A DNA stretch of 64,000 nt from Pseudorhizobium flavum (GCF_902502825.2 NZ_LR723670.1:3716501-3780500), one strand, 5' to 3'. Positions 18,142-29,528 are shown, counted from the stretch's first letter. Notes: generated by a model from the letters alone, not told the origin. Numbers and translations: made by a program.

Positions 18142-19572
18142 TTACCTGCGGCGCAGCACGCTCGCGAAGAAGCCATCGAGCCCGCCCGTCATGCTGTCGC
18201 TCGCGGGCAGCATGGCAGGCGTGGTCCGGAATTCACCCAGTGGAGAAATAGCATCTTCCAGCCCCGGCCAACCGGACGGCGAGACCGGAACCCGCTCCAG
18301 TCCGGGATCCTGCGCAAGAAGCTCGGCGACGACCTGCTCTCCCTCGAGCGGATCGAGCGAGCAGTTTGAGAACACGATCAGGCCGCCGGGCTTTACCAGC
18401 GAGACGGCATGGCGCAGCATCTTCGCCTGGAGTGCTGCGAGCTTGGCGATATCGGCCGGTCCCTTCGTCCACAACACATCGGGGTGGCGTCGTGTCGTTC
18501 CGGTCGAGGAGCAGGGTGCGTCGAGGAGAACCCCGTCGAGCGGCTCCGCCGGCTTGAACGCAAACAAGTCCCCTTGCACAAGCTCCGCCTGCAGTTTCAG
18601 CCTGTTCAGGTTCTCCTTCAGGCGCGCGATCCGGTTGGAAGATTGCTCTACCGCCACGACATGGCCGCCGGCCGCCGCGAGTTGCGCTGTCTTGCCTCCG
18701 GGCGCGGCGCAGAGATCAGCGATTCGCCGGCCCCTGACATCACCGAACAGACGCGCCGGAATGCTGGCGGCTGCGTCCTGCACCCACCATTCGCCCTCCT
18801 CGAATCCCGGAAGGGAAGAGACTGCACCCTCGAAGGAAGGAAGACGAACACTGCCGGTCGGGAGCAGTCTGCCGTTCAGCCGTTCCGCCCAATTAGCCGC
18901 CCCGAATTTGACGGTCAGATCGATTGCAGGCGGCGTGAGCTGAGCCTCCGCGATGGAGCGTGCCGCATCAGCGCCGTAAGTCGCGGTCAACCGTTCTAGG
19001 AACCAGCCAGGAACTGGCGAAACGGAGCGGGTGGCATCGAGAACCTTCTGCTTTTCGCGCACCAGCCGCCGGAGGACGGCGTTGACCAGTTTTGCGAAGC
19101 GGCGATTGCGGGGGTCACGATTGGCCTGCTCGACGGCAACATCCACCGCCGCATGTTCGGGCACATCAAGGTGCAGGATCTGTGCGGCAGCGACGATCAG
19201 AACATGATGGAGGGCACGCGCCCCTTCCGGCAACGGAGTATCCAGCATGGCAGCCAGTGCCGCCTCGAGGCGGGGCAGGTGGCGGAGAGCGGTCACGAGA
19301 ATGGCCCGGACAAGCGCCCGGTCGGGCTCGCTCAGCTGCTTGTAGGCCGGGTTTCCGTGAGCAGGGTCGAGGATGCCGTCCAGGGAGATCTTTCTGTCGA
19401 TCACCGCCGCAAGCAGCTTGGCTGCCGTCGTGCGCGCCTCAAGGCCTGCCTTGGGTGCGCCTCCCGGATGTCTCGCCTTGTCGGTCGCGGATTGCTGCGG
19501 CCGCTTGCCGTTCTTTCTTCCTTGGCTCAACTCCAGGGCCCTTTGCGCGGTTCGGATGAACCGCGACCCCAC
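18142..19572 (-). CDS. RsmB-type 16S rRNA m5C methyltransferase (NOL1/NOP2/Sun family)
   Basis: About 476 residues. The N-terminal part (about 50-180) is a NusB-like RNA-binding domain ([31 protein letters not shown]). The C-terminal part is a SAM-dependent methyltransferase: [15 protein letters not shown] near residue 290, [19 protein letters not shown] near 355, and the catalytic cysteine in [15 protein letters not shown] near 422, where most homologues have TCS or SCS and here it is NCS. It likely methylates C967-type cytosine in 16S rRNA. The start is uncertain: GTG at 19572 lies well inside htpX, while a TTG at 19530 overlaps the htpX stop by TTGA and would give 462 residues. Confidence 0.9.
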   Translation of the reverse strand: MGSRFIRTAQRALELSQGRKNGKRPQQSATDKARHPGGAPKAGLEARTTAAKLLAAVIDRKISLDGILDPAHGNPAYKQLSEPDRALVRAILVTALRHLPRLEAALAAMLDTPLPEGARALHHVLIVAAAQILHLDVPEHAAVDVAVEQANRDPRNRRFAKLVNAVLRRLVREKQKVLDATRSVSPVPGWFLERLTATYGADAARSIAEAQLTPPAIDLTVKFGAANWAERLNGRLLPTGSVRLPSFEGAVSSLPGFEEGEWWVQDAAASIPARLFGDVRGRRIADLCAAPGGKTAQLAAAGGHVVAVEQSSNRIARLKENLNRLKLQAELVQGDLFAFKPAEPLDGVLLDAPCSSTGTTRRHPDVLWTKGPADIAKLAALQAKMLRHAVSLVKPGGLIVFSNCSLDPLEGEQVVAELLAQDPGLERVPVSPSGWPGLEDAISPLGEFRTTPAMLPASDSMTGGLDGFFASVLRRR

Positions 19573-20486
19573 CCGGTTTTGGGGACGGAGCGCGCGGTGC
19601 GCGTCGGTTTAGCAGCACCGGACACGGTCGTCGACCCGCTACCGAACTCGCCCGCCATCTGCTGAAGCGCAGAAATACGGTTTGCGGTATTGGGGTGGGT
19701 GGAGAAGAGATTGTCCATCCGCTCGCCCGACAGCGGATTGATGATGAACATGTGCGCGGTGGCAGGGTTGCGCTCGGCGTCGTCATTGTGAACCACCTGC
19801 GCTGCGCCGGCAATCTTGCCAAGCGCCGAGGCGAGCCACAGCGGATTACCGCAGATTTCCGCGCCGCGCCGGTCGGCGGAATATTCCCGTGTCCGGCTGA
19901 TTGCCAACTGCACCAGCATCGCCGCAAGGGGCGCAACGATCATGGCTACCAGCACACCAATGAATCCCAGCGGGTTGTTGTTGTCGCGATTGCCGCCAAA
20001 GAAGAAGGCGAAGTTACCCAGCATGGAGATAGCGCCGGCCAGCGTCGCGGTGATTGTCATTGTCAGCGTGTCGCGATTCTGTATGTGGGCGAGTTCATGC
20101 GCCATCACACCCGCTACTTCCTCCGGCGTCAGGCGCTGCAGCAGGCCCGTGGAAGCGGCAACCGCTGCATTCTGCGGATTGCGGCCCGTGGCGAAGGCAT
20201 TCGGCTGCGGGCTATCGTAGACATAGACCTTAGGCATGGGCAGCCCCGCATTGGCGGAAAGCTGCCGGATCATCTGGAAAAGCTCCGGAGCGTTACGTTC
20301 GTCCACCGGCTGGGCCCGATAGGCCGAGAGCACCATCTTGTCCGAGTTCCAGTAGGAGAACAGATTCATGCCCGCCGCGAGGAGAAGGGCGATCATCATC
20401 CCGCCTCGGCCTCCGATCAGAAATCCGACCCCCATGAACAGGGCCGTCATGAAGGCAAGAAGCATGGCGGTGCGAATCATGTTCAT
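19527..20486 (-). CDS. htpX: Membrane zinc metalloprotease HtpX
   Basis: A 319-residue M48 protease. The N-terminal two membrane helices (about 7-45) are followed by the cytosolic catalytic domain with the zinc site [10 protein letters not shown] near residue 129, two more hydrophobic segments (about 145-195), and [10 protein letters not shown] near 205 that holds the third zinc ligand. It takes part in quality control of membrane proteins with FtsH. The extra basic tail (about 290-319, rich in Arg, Ser and Pro) is less conserved and overlaps the start of the RsmB gene. It is divergent from the SdhAF4-like gene. Confidence 0.96.
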   Translation of the reverse strand: MNMIRTAMLLAFMTALFMGVGFLIGGRGGMMIALLLAAGMNLFSYWNSDKMVLSAYRAQPVDERNAPELFQMIRQLSANAGLPMPKVYVYDSPQPNAFATGRNPQNAAVAASTGLLQRLTPEEVAGVMAHELAHIQNRDTLTMTITATLAGAISMLGNFAFFFGGNRDNNNPLGFIGVLVAMIVAPLAAMLVQLAISRTREYSADRRGAEICGNPLWLASALGKIAGAAQVVHNDDAERNPATAHMFIINPLSGERMDNLFSTHPNTANRISALQQMAGEFGSGSTTVSGAAKPTRTARSVPKTGWGRGSSEPRKGPWS

Positions 20487-20580
20487 GGTCGGTCTCCAAA
20501 CGGCTTTATTGCCGGGGTTGAACGCCCTATGATGTGGTCTATCACCCTTTTCTTTTCAATATTCCGCACAGGCGGAGCGA

Positions 20581-20802
20581 ATGATGCAACACTCGGATAA
20601 CGACAACAGCAACACAACGCCGGAAGATATGGCAGCCAGGAAACCGCTTTCCCCGGCCGCGAAGCGGGCGCTGGAGGAGGCGGAGCAACGCCGGCAGGGC
20701 GCAAAGGAGAAGGATATGCCCACCGAGATCGGCGGCCGTGGCGGCGCCGATCCTGCTCGGTTCGGTGACTGGGAGATCAACGGCCGCGCAATCGACTTCT
20801 AG
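20581..20802 (+). CDS. DUF1674 protein, SdhAF4-like succinate dehydrogenase assembly factor
   Basis: A 73-residue protein with the C-terminal signature of DUF1674: PTEIGGRGGADPARFGDWEINGRAIDF (given here only as the family's well-known ending; key parts are GGRGG, DPARFGDWE and the final Asp-Phe). Eukaryotic members (SDHAF4/Sdh8) bind flavinylated SdhA and help to assemble succinate dehydrogenase. The N-terminal half is charged and low in complexity. A second ATG one codon later may be used. It is divergent from htpX and precedes a secreted nuclease gene by 50 bases. Confidence 0.88.
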   Translation: MMQHSDNDNSNTTPEDMAARKPLSPAAKRALEEAEQRRQGAKEKDMPTEIGGRGGADPARFGDWEINGRAIDF

Positions 20803-20834
20803 AGGCAGATAATCCTATTGACTTCAGCATCGAG

Positions 20835-20850
20835 AAGGAATTTATTCCTT
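20835..20850 (+). promoter_or_regulatory. Hairpin covering the ribosome site of the nuclease gene
   Basis: AAGGAA (20835-20840) and TTCCTT (20845-20850) form a 6-bp stem with a 4-base loop just before the ATG at 20853. The left arm is the only Shine-Dalgarno-like sequence for that gene, so the hairpin could mask it. A weak, AT-rich stem of this kind could respond to temperature; this is inference. Confidence 0.3.
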
Positions 20851-20852
20851 TT

Positions 20853-21296
20853 ATGCGCTCCCTGCTTCTCTTCATCGTCCTGAGCTTTTTTCATTCGTCT
20901 ACTAATGCGGCCGGTAGCGAGATAGCAGGTCCGGTGGAGGCTGAGGTTCTCCGCGTCATTGACGGGGATACGCTGCTTGTCGAGGCAAGGCCTTGGCCGC
21001 AGCAGAAGGTTGAGGTCTATGTCCGCATCCGCGGCATCGATACGCCGGAGCTTCGTTCCTCCTGCCCGAGCGAACGACAAGCGGGAGAGGCGGCCAGACA
21101 GGCTCTCGAGTCGTTGACGGAGCATGCAGCCTCGCTTCAGCTGAGCCGTATATCTGGCGACAAGTACTTCGGTCGTGTCGTAGCTGACGTGACAGTGCCC
21201 GGAGGAGACAACGTGGCGGATCACCTTCTCCTCGCGGGCCTCGCCGAAGGCTATGATGGCGGCCGGAAAGCGGTCAGGTCCTGCGCGGTACCTTAG
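20853..21296 (+). CDS. Secreted thermonuclease-family protein (SNase-like)
   Basis: A 147-residue protein with a signal peptide (residues 1-19, ending TNA-A). The mature part matches the staphylococcal nuclease OB-fold: VLRVIDGDTLLVEA near residue 34, VRIRGIDTPELRSSC near 53-67 with the catalytic Arg and acidic residues, and DKYFGRVVADV near 102. Two cysteines (CPSE and near the C-terminal RSCAVP) could form a disulfide in the periplasm. Bacterial members degrade nucleic acids or have lost activity; the key residues here look intact. The family call is firm; the substrate is not known. Confidence 0.87.
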   Translation: MRSLLLFIVLSFFHSSTNAAGSEIAGPVEAEVLRVIDGDTLLVEARPWPQQKVEVYVRIRGIDTPELRSSCPSERQAGEAARQALESLTEHAASLQLSRISGDKYFGRVVADVTVPGGDNVADHLLLAGLAEGYDGGRKAVRSCAVP

Positions 21297-21328
21297 CACC
21301 TGCCAGGCCTCGGAGGGTGGAGGAGCGA

Positions 21329-21670
21329 ATGATCGACAATCTCTGGACGATCGAGGAGAGCCTGTGGCTGGACGGTCCCGAGACCTACCGGCGACAGCTC
21401 CATCCCGACTGCGTCATGGTGTTTCCATCGCCGACCGGCATTCTTTCCGTCGAGCGGGTACTGGCAAGCCTGGAGGGCGTACCACGCTGGAAGAACGTGG
21501 AGATGAAGCAGCGGACCGCTAAGCAAATGCGGCCTGATATGGCGCTTCTTAACTATGAGGCGCTTGCAGAACGTGAGCAAGGCCCGCCCTACCACGCATA
21601 TTGCAGCTCGGTCTATTGTCTTGAGGACGACCGCTGGCGCATCGTATTTCACCAGCAGACTCCGGTTTAG
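21329..21670 (+). CDS. NTF2-like (DUF4440-type) protein
   Basis: A 113-residue protein that resembles the SnoaL/NTF2-like DUF4440 family: LWTIEESLWLDGPETYRRQLHPDCVMVFP at the start (helix with LW/F followed by a HPDxVM strand), a middle 'GILSVERVLASL' and a final strand VYCLEDDRWRIVFHQQTPV. These are small alpha-beta cones that bind small ligands and often have no known enzyme activity. GGAGGAG precedes the ATG at 21329, so the GTG at 21317 is not used. It is convergent with acs, with a stem-loop between them. Confidence 0.75.
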   Translation: MIDNLWTIEESLWLDGPETYRRQLHPDCVMVFPSPTGILSVERVLASLEGVPRWKNVEMKQRTAKQMRPDMALLNYEALAEREQGPPYHAYCSSVYCLEDDRWRIVFHQQTPV

Positions 21671-21674
21671 GAGA

Positions 21675-21707
21675 AGAGGCCCGCCACAGCTTATGCGGCG
21701 GACCTCT
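21675..21707. terminator. Stem-loop between NTF2-like gene and acs
   Basis: AGAGG-C-CCGCC (21675-21685) pairs with GGCGG-A-CCTCT (21697-21707), with one C-A mismatch and an 11-base loop. It lies between two convergent stops and probably serves both genes. Confidence 0.6.
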
Positions 21708-21716
21708 CTTAAGGCC

Positions 21717-23669
<1,953 letters not shown>

Positions 23670-23888
23670 GGTCTCCTCCCCATTGCGTCGCGAAAGCCGG
23701 ATCAGCTAATCCGGATCATGTTCCCTTCATACCAGTTGAAACAGACCCATCAATTAGACAAACGGTTCATGCTGCGGGATATTTGCAATTTGACCGCTTT
23801 CCGGTTATAGACGCATCGAATTTCCGGAAATTGTGGTTGATACCCACGGCCCGCGACCCCGGCGCGGACGGACAGAGGAACTATATCC

Positions 23889-24596
23889 ATGGCTCAACAA
23901 TTGCTCATGCCGAAGGCGACGGCTGTCTGGCTGGTCGACAATACGGCGCTCTCCTTCGACCAGATCGCGCAGTTCTGCAAACTGCACCCGCTTGAGGTCA
24001 AGGCGATCGCCGACGGCGAGGCGGCACAGGGCATCAAGGGACTGGACCCGATCGCGACCGGGCAGCTCTCGCGCGATGAGATCAAGCGCGGCGAAGGCGA
24101 CGTCAACTACAAGCTGAAGCTGCAGGAGCCGAAGGTCCGGGTTCCCGAATCGAAACGCCGCGGCCCACGCTATACGCCGGTTTCGAAGCGTCAGGATCGT
24201 CCGAACGCCATCCTCTGGCTCGTGCGCAACCACCCGGAACTGAAGGACGCACAGATCTCGCGCCTGGTCGGCACGACGAAGTCGACTATCGAGCAGATCC
24301 GGGACCGCACCCATTGGAACTCGGCCAACCTGACGCCGATGGACCCGGTCACTCTCGGCCTCTGCAGCCAGATCGATCTGGATCTCGAAGTCGAGAGGGC
24401 CTCGAAGGGACGCCCGCTTCCGACCGCCGAGGAACTGGGAGCAACACTCCAGTCGGCGACCGAGACCGAGAACCTCGGCTTCGACTATCGCACCGAGCGC
24501 GAGGAGGAGAAGGAGATCGACGCCGACGCCGTCTTCGCCAAGCTGAGCTCGCTCAAGTCCGCACCACGCGACGAAGAAGAAGACGATCAGTACTAA
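23889..24596 (+). CDS. trcR: Cell cycle transcriptional regulator TrcR (DUF1013)
   Basis: A 235-residue protein of the DUF1013 family, which is restricted to alphaproteobacteria. The N-terminal KATAVWLVDNTALSFDQIAQFCKLHPLEVKAI looks like a helix-turn-helix; a second HTH-like segment is at about residues 105-140 (RPNAILWLVRNHPELKDAQISRLVGTTKSTIEQI). The C-terminus is acidic (REEEKEIDAD and a final DEEEDDQY). In Caulobacter the DUF1013 protein TrcR associates with RNA polymerase and affects the cell cycle (established knowledge). Here it sits head to tail with minE across a terminator and next to minCDE, so cell-cycle genes are grouped. AGAGGAAC precedes the ATG. Confidence 0.92.
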   Translation: MAQQLLMPKATAVWLVDNTALSFDQIAQFCKLHPLEVKAIADGEAAQGIKGLDPIATGQLSRDEIKRGEGDVNYKLKLQEPKVRVPESKRRGPRYTPVSKRQDRPNAILWLVRNHPELKDAQISRLVGTTKSTIEQIRDRTHWNSANLTPMDPVTLGLCSQIDLDLEVERASKGRPLPTAEELGATLQSATETENLGFDYRTEREEEKEIDADAVFAKLSSLKSAPRDEEEDDQY

Positions 24597-24630
24597 TCCT
24601 TCGGCCATTCAAAGTTCTGCTGATGCTAAG

Positions 24631-24656
24631 AAGCCCGCCGGATCAGCGGGCTTTTT
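24631..24656. terminator. Intrinsic terminator after trcR
   Basis: AAGCCCGC (24631-24638) and GCGGGCTT (24646-24653) form an 8-bp stem with a 7-base loop, followed by TTTTT to 24656 on the plus strand. It separates convergent trcR and minE. Confidence 0.85.
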
Positions 24657-24674
24657 CTTTGCATCGCGGACAGT

Positions 24675-24935
24675 TCAGGCCGCCTTCAATGAAGCATCCA
24701 AGGGAATTTCGACATCGATCTCGAGCATCGAGAAGGTCTCCTCCCGGTCAACCTTGATCTTCACCCGGTCGGAATCGAGATCGACGTGCTTGGCAATAAC
24801 TGCAAGGATCTCCTCACGGAGCACGGCTACAAGGTCGGAACTCGTGGAGGCACGCTCATGGGCGAGAAGTACCTGCAACCTTTCCCGCGCCATCGGCGCA
24901 GAACGCTGCTTGCGGAACAGATCGAAGATGCTCAT
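24675..24935 (-). CDS. minE: Cell division topological specificity factor
   Basis: An 86-residue MinE. The N-terminal MSIFDLFRK is the membrane-targeting segment, followed by the anti-MinCD helix/strand [13 protein letters not shown] (about 18-30) and the dimerisation domain ([23 protein letters not shown], about 42-64). It stimulates MinD ATP hydrolysis at the membrane and drives the pole-to-pole oscillation that places the division site. The ATG overlaps the minD stop (ATGA). The C-terminal tail after residue 75 is short and variable. Confidence 0.96.
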   Translation of the reverse strand: MSIFDLFRKQRSAPMARERLQVLLAHERASTSSDLVAVLREEILAVIAKHVDLDSDRVKIKVDREETFSMLEIDVEIPLDASLKAA

Positions 24936-25747
24936 GCCGCCTTCCTTCCAAAGATCTTGCCGAAGAGGCCGCGCTTCTCACCCGGAACGGTGATCGGAAG
25001 CGCCTCCCCGCAAAGCCGACGGGCGGCATCGAAATAAGCCTGAGCCGGGGCGCTGCGAGCATCGGCCAGGGTCACCGGGGCTCCGATATTCGATGCGCGA
25101 AGGACGTCCATGCTCTCCGGAATGATGCCGATCAGCGGAATAGAAAGAATTTCCAGGACATCATCGACCTTGAGCATGTCGCCGCGCTCGGCGCGGAGAG
25201 GATCATAGCGCGTCAGGAGAAGGTGTTTCTCCATCCGCTCTCCCCGCTCGGCCTTCAACGTCTTGGCGTCCAGAAGCCCTATGATGCGGTCGGAATCGCG
25301 AACAGACGAGACTTCCGGATTGGTAACCACCACGGCTATGTCGGCATGGCGCATGGCAAGGGTCGCACCGCGCTCGATGCCAGCAGGACTGTCGCAGATC
25401 ACCCAGTCGAAGACGCGCTTCAGTTCGGTGATGACAGTTTCGACGCCTTCCGGCGTCAATGCGTCCTTGTCGCGAGTCTGCGATGCAGGCAGCAGGAACA
25501 AGGTCTCCAGCCGCTTGTCGCGGATCAGCGCCTGCGGAAGCTTTGCGTCACCCTGTATCACGTTGACGATATCGTAGACGACGCGACGTTCCGCACCCAT
25601 CACCAAGTCGAGATTGCGAAGTCCGACGTCGAAATCGACGACGACCACTTTCTCGCCCTTCTGGGCCAGGGCTGCGCCGAGCGCCGCGGACGATGTCGTC
25701 TTGCCGACCCCGCCCTTGCCTGATGTCACTACAATGACTTTCCCCAT
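24932..25747 (-). CDS. minD: Septum site-determining ATPase MinD
   Basis: A 271-residue deviant Walker A ATPase. It has [19 protein letters not shown] at residues 5-23 with the signature lysine, [14 protein letters not shown] near 36-49, [13 protein letters not shown] near 115-127, and a C-terminal amphipathic helix [12 protein letters not shown] that binds membrane. It recruits MinC and is released by MinE. It is the middle gene of minCDE; minC lies 29 bases upstream and minE overlaps its stop. Confidence 0.98.
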   Translation of the reverse strand: MGKVIVVTSGKGGVGKTTSSAALGAALAQKGEKVVVVDFDVGLRNLDLVMGAERRVVYDIVNVIQGDAKLPQALIRDKRLETLFLLPASQTRDKDALTPEGVETVITELKRVFDWVICDSPAGIERGATLAMRHADIAVVVTNPEVSSVRDSDRIIGLLDAKTLKAERGERMEKHLLLTRYDPLRAERGDMLKVDDVLEILSIPLIGIIPESMDVLRASNIGAPVTLADARSAPAQAYFDAARRLCGEALPITVPGEKRGLFGKIFGRKAA

Positions 25748-25776
25748 GGTCTTCTCCTGTGTTCCGGCCTTTCGGC

Positions 25777-26508
25777 TCAGGCGAGTTTCTCTGCCATTAT
25801 TGTATCGTTTTCGAGCCAGAGCTGGACGGGCTGGCCCTTTAGGTTGGCTGCCATGTTCTCGGCAACCTGGTAGATGCCGTCGATCGCGAGCAGTTCTGCG
25901 TCGAGCTTGCGGCAGAAGATGCGCGCCGAGGAATTGCCGACCGATCCCGCCATGACCCGGCCGCGAAGGGTGCCGTAGATATGCACGGAACCGCCCGCGA
26001 TCACTTCCGCGCCCGAGGCGACGGATCCGATCACCGTGACATCACCTTCCGGGAAGATGACGGACTGTCCGGACCGGATCGGCTCGCGGACGATGATCGA
26101 CTGCAGCGGCGGCCGGACCTCTCGAATGACCTCGGGGGATAGCTTTCCCGCCGGCACTTCGACCGCGGGCTCCTTCGCCATGCTGTCCTCTGAGACGGGG
26201 CGGCCACCCTTGAGGGCAGGCGGCATGCCCGGGCCGAGCAGAGAGGGACGTGCGCCCTCAATCCCCATGATGCTGACATTGCGGTCGGAAAATGCCGAAA
26301 GCAGTTCCTTCAGCTGCCCGCGATCAATGTCGAGATCCGTGACGTCCACGACCACCGGACGCCCGAGGAAAAACCCGGCGGAACGCGAGGCGAGATCGTC
26401 GAGCCGCGTCAGCCACTCGTCGAGCGGCAGGTCGGGCGACAGGACGACCGCAAGAAAGGAGCGGCCCTTGATTCGGATCGAACGAGCGTCTGTTAGCACT
26501 TTGGTCAT
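25777..26508 (-). CDS. minC: Septum site-determining protein MinC
   Basis: A 243-residue MinC. The N-terminal domain (about 1-90; RSIRIKGRSFLAVVLSPDLPLDEWL) inhibits FtsZ assembly. The C-terminal right-handed beta-helix (about 140-243) has the MinD-binding and dimer motifs PIRSGQSVIFPEGDVTVIGSVASGAEVIAGGSVHIYGTLRGR. The linker is about 45 residues long and rich in Pro and acidic residues. It is the first gene of minCDE, and a perfect CtrA box lies 42-56 bases before its ATG. The gene is intact. Confidence 0.97.
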   Translation of the reverse strand: MTKVLTDARSIRIKGRSFLAVVLSPDLPLDEWLTRLDDLASRSAGFFLGRPVVVDVTDLDIDRGQLKELLSAFSDRNVSIMGIEGARPSLLGPGMPPALKGGRPVSEDSMAKEPAVEVPAGKLSPEVIREVRPPLQSIIVREPIRSGQSVIFPEGDVTVIGSVASGAEVIAGGSVHIYGTLRGRVMAGSVGNSSARIFCRKLDAELLAIDGIYQVAENMAANLKGQPVQLWLENDTIMAEKLA

Positions 26509-26549
26509 CTACGTAAAGAAATCGTTGAATCGGTGTAGCGTCGGCATGG

Positions 26550-26564
26550 TTAACAATACGTTAA
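26550..26564. promoter_or_regulatory. CtrA box upstream of minC
   Basis: TTAA at 26550-26553 and TTAA at 26561-26564 are separated by exactly seven bases, the full CtrA consensus TTAA-N7-TTAA. A CcrM-type GANTC site (GAATC) lies at 26527-26531 between the box and the minC start. CtrA control of min genes is known in Sinorhizobium; its use here is inference from the site. Confidence 0.7.
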
Positions 26565-26605
26565 CTGGCTGGTGCGGAGCTTAAGATGCACACATGCTGA
26601 AATGC

Positions 26606-26635
26606 GAAAGGCCCCTGCTTTCGCAGGGGCCTTTC
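26606..26635. terminator. Strong stem-loop after prpE
   Basis: GAAAGGCCCCTGC (26606-26618) and GCAGGGGCCTTTC (26623-26635) form a perfect 13-bp stem with a TTTC loop. It follows the prpE stop on the minus strand and insulates minC from prpE transcription. Confidence 0.8.
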
Positions 26636-26655
26636 CGCAAGTGGCCAGGTCGTGG

Positions 26656-28587
26656 TCAGGCTGCCGTGTCGGCAGCGCCCTTGGCATATCCTTTGGACTT
26701 GAGGATCTCGATGATCTCGTCGAGGATCACCGGGTCATCGATGGTTGCAGGCATCTTCCACGGCATTCCGTCGGCAATCTTCTGCATCGTGCCACGAAGG
26801 ATCTTGCCCGACCGTGTCTTTGGCAGGCGTTTCACGACCATGACGGTACGGAAGGCGGCGACTGGTCCGATCTCGTTGCGGACAAGGTCTACGACCTCCT
26901 TCTCGATCAGCTTCTCGTCGCGGGTGACGTTGTTCTTGAGGACCAGGAAGCCGCAGGGGATCTGCCCCTTGAGGGAATCCGCGACGCCGACCACGGCACA
27001 CTCCGCGACATCCGGATGCATGGCGCAGACCTCCTCCATCGCACCCGTGGAAAGCCGATGGCCGGCGCAGTTGATGATGTCGTCCGTCCTCGCCATCACG
27101 AAGAGGTAGCCGTCGTCATCGAGCATGCCGGCATCCGCCGTCTTGTAGTAGCCGGGAAATTCCTCGAGGCACCCCTGCCGGAAGCGCTCGTCCGCATTCC
27201 AGAAGCTGACGAGGCAACCGGGTGGCAAGGGCAGCTTCACGACGATATTGCCGAGCGTGTTGGCCGGAACAGGATGGCCCGCATCATCCAGCACTTCGAT
27301 CATATATCCTGGCATGGGCTGCGTCGGCGAACCTGGCTTGAACGGCAACAGCCCCAGGCCCACCGGATTGCCAACCATAGGCCAGCCCGTTTCTGTCTGC
27401 CACCAGTGGTCTATCGCGGGAACCTGCAGCACCTGCTCGGCCCATTTCAGCGTCTCCGGATCGGCGCGCTCGCCTGCGAGGAAGAGGGCACGCAAGCCGG
27501 GTAGGTCGTATGTTTCGACGAGCTTTCCCTCCGGATCGTCCCGGCGGATGGCCCGGAACGCCGTGGGGGCCGTGAAAAGGACCTTCACGTCATATTCGGA
27601 CACGATCCGCCAGTAGGTTCCGGCATCGGGAGTTCCGACCGGCTTTCCTTCGAACAGAACGGTCGTGTTTCCGGCAAGAAGCGGGCCATAGACGATGTAG
27701 GAGTGCCCGACGACCCAGCCGATGTCGGAGGCGGCCCAGAACACCTCGCCAGGTTCGACCCCGTAGAGGTTCTTCATCGTCCAGTGGAGCGCCACCATGT
27801 GCCCGCCATTGTCACGGATCACTCCCTTGGGCTGACCCGTGGTTCCGGACGTGTAGAGCACATAAAGGGGGTCGGTGGCCGCTACCGGCTCGCACTCCAC
27901 CACCGTGCCGTTGACCTTCTCGATCTCGACCGCCTGGCGGAAATCGACGTCTCCATGCTCATAGCGTAGCGCCGCATGCAGTTCGTCCCGCTGCAGGATA
28001 AGGCAGAAATCCGGCTTGACCTTTGCGATATCGAGCGCGTGATCGAGCAGGGGCTTGTAGGCGACCACCCGGCCGGGCTCCAGTCCGCAACTGGCGCTGA
28101 TCACCACCTTGGCACCGCAGTCGTCGATCCTGGCGGCAAGCTCATGCGCGGCAAATCCTCCGAATACCACGGAATGGACTGCCCCGAGCCGCGCGCAGGC
28201 CAGCATCGAGAAGACAGCTTCGGGGACCATGGGCATGTAAATGACGACCCGGTCACCTTTGCCCACGCCGTGATTGCGCAGCACGGCGGCGATAGCCTGG
28301 ACCTCGACGAGCATCTCGTCGAAGCTGTACTTCCTCTTGTCGCCGTTCATCGCGCTGTCGTAGATCAGCGCCGTCTGGTCGCCGCGTCCCTCGCTCACGT
28401 GCCGATCTATGCAGTTGTAGCAAGTATTCGTCTCACCGCCGACGAACCAGCGTCCATAGACGCCCTGGTCCTTGTCGAAGACCTTTTCGATTGGCTTGAA
28501 CCAGTGAAGCGTCTCCGCCTGACGGCGCCAGAACTCCTCCGGCGCCGCCTGCCATTCCCGATAGATGTCGAAGTATGTGCTCTGCAT
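26656..28587 (-). CDS. prpE: Propionyl-CoA synthetase
   Basis: A 643-residue AMP-forming acyl-CoA synthetase that is closer to PrpE than to Acs: short N-terminus, CYNCIDRHV near residue 58, YTSGTTGQPKGVIRDNGGH near 247-265, HWWQTETGWPMVGNP near 395, and the C-terminal catalytic lysine in TRSGKILRGTMQ near 612. It activates propionate, which can then enter the methylmalonyl-CoA or methylcitrate route. It lies divergent to nothing nearby; its own 3' end faces minC across a strong stem-loop. Acetate activity as a side reaction is possible. Confidence 0.95.
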   Translation of the reverse strand: MQSTYFDIYREWQAAPEEFWRRQAETLHWFKPIEKVFDKDQGVYGRWFVGGETNTCYNCIDRHVSEGRGDQTALIYDSAMNGDKRKYSFDEMLVEVQAIAAVLRNHGVGKGDRVVIYMPMVPEAVFSMLACARLGAVHSVVFGGFAAHELAARIDDCGAKVVISASCGLEPGRVVAYKPLLDHALDIAKVKPDFCLILQRDELHAALRYEHGDVDFRQAVEIEKVNGTVVECEPVAATDPLYVLYTSGTTGQPKGVIRDNGGHMVALHWTMKNLYGVEPGEVFWAASDIGWVVGHSYIVYGPLLAGNTTVLFEGKPVGTPDAGTYWRIVSEYDVKVLFTAPTAFRAIRRDDPEGKLVETYDLPGLRALFLAGERADPETLKWAEQVLQVPAIDHWWQTETGWPMVGNPVGLGLLPFKPGSPTQPMPGYMIEVLDDAGHPVPANTLGNIVVKLPLPPGCLVSFWNADERFRQGCLEEFPGYYKTADAGMLDDDGYLFVMARTDDIINCAGHRLSTGAMEEVCAMHPDVAECAVVGVADSLKGQIPCGFLVLKNNVTRDEKLIEKEVVDLVRNEIGPVAAFRTVMVVKRLPKTRSGKILRGTMQKIADGMPWKMPATIDDPVILDEIIEILKSKGYAKGAADTAA

Positions 28588-28679
28588 CTGCTCCTCCCGT
28601 GGTCCCAGCGCAGCATTTGGAACCAGTTTAGGATGATGCAGACCGCCACGGAAAGCCAGACTAAAGCTCTAAGGGGGCA

Positions 28680-29339
28680 TTAACGATTGCCAAAAATAGC
28701 CGACCCCACCCGAACGCTGGTAGCACCGAACTCGATCGCCGTCTCGAAGTCTCCCGACATCCCCATCGAGAGCTTCTGCAAGCCGCACTGATCAGCAAGC
28801 TTGGCCAGAAGTGCAAAGTGCGGCCCGGGATTTTCGTCCGCGGGAGGTATGCACATCAGACCTTCGATCGACAGCTCAAGCTCGCCCCGGCAGAAGTCCA
28901 CGAATGCCACCGTCTCCGCTGGTGCGATACCAGCCTTCTGCGGCTCCAGCCCGGTATTGACCTGCACATAGAGACGGGTTTGGCGGTCCTGCCTCTGCAT
29001 TTCATCGGCAAGCACCCGCGCGATCTTTTTTCGGTCGACGGACTCGATCACATCGAAGAGTGCCACGGCATCGGTGGCCTTGTTGGATTGCAGTGGACCG
29101 ATCAGGCGAAGTTCAAGGTCCTTGAACTCCTCCTTCAGTGCCGGCCATTTCCTTTGGGCTTCCTGGACGCGATTCTCCCCGAACACCCGCTGACCGGCTA
29201 CGATGACTGGACGGATCGCCTCCGCATCGAAGGTTTTCGAGACAGCCACCAACGTCACTGACTGCGGCTGCCGTTTGGCCTTTCGCTCTGCGTCCGCGAT
29301 CCGTGCCAGCACATCCTGCAGCCGTTCCTCTGACGTCAT
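28680..29339 (-). CDS. YggS family PLP-binding protein (PLPBP/PROSC)
   Basis: A 219-residue fold-type III PLP protein. The PLP lysine is in LVAVSKTF (about residue 34), then [13 protein letters not shown] near 55-67, LIGPLQSNK near 82, and [27 protein letters not shown] at the C-terminus, which binds the phosphate. YggS proteins help to balance PLP and amino acid pools and have no enzyme activity known for sure. The ATG at 29339 follows a GAGGGAAATGAG purine run; upstream in-frame codons extend into the leuS promoter region and are rejected. It is divergent from leuS. Confidence 0.93.
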   Translation of the reverse strand: MTSEERLQDVLARIADAERKAKRQPQSVTLVAVSKTFDAEAIRPVIVAGQRVFGENRVQEAQRKWPALKEEFKDLELRLIGPLQSNKATDAVALFDVIESVDRKKIARVLADEMQRQDRQTRLYVQVNTGLEPQKAGIAPAETVAFVDFCRGELELSIEGLMCIPPADENPGPHFALLAKLADQCGLQKLSMGMSGDFETAIEFGATSVRVGSAIFGNR

Positions 29340-29528
29340 CTCATTTCCCTCGCGCTCGCTATCAAAGGTCGCACACCGCTTAACTGGCCCCCAGCCGCCT
29401 GCCAAGCCGCGCTTGTGCTCGGCGCCAAACTTTACCAGGCGAGATGCCCGGAAAACTTGACGCTTGCAGGGTTTCATGATGAAGGTCTGACCAATCCCAG
29501 TCTGCATTTATCCCGGAATATCATAGAA

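Noticed and set aside
23790..23810. TTGACC and TTATAG upstream of trcR as a promoter
   Set aside because: The spacer is only nine bases, too short for a sigma-70 promoter.
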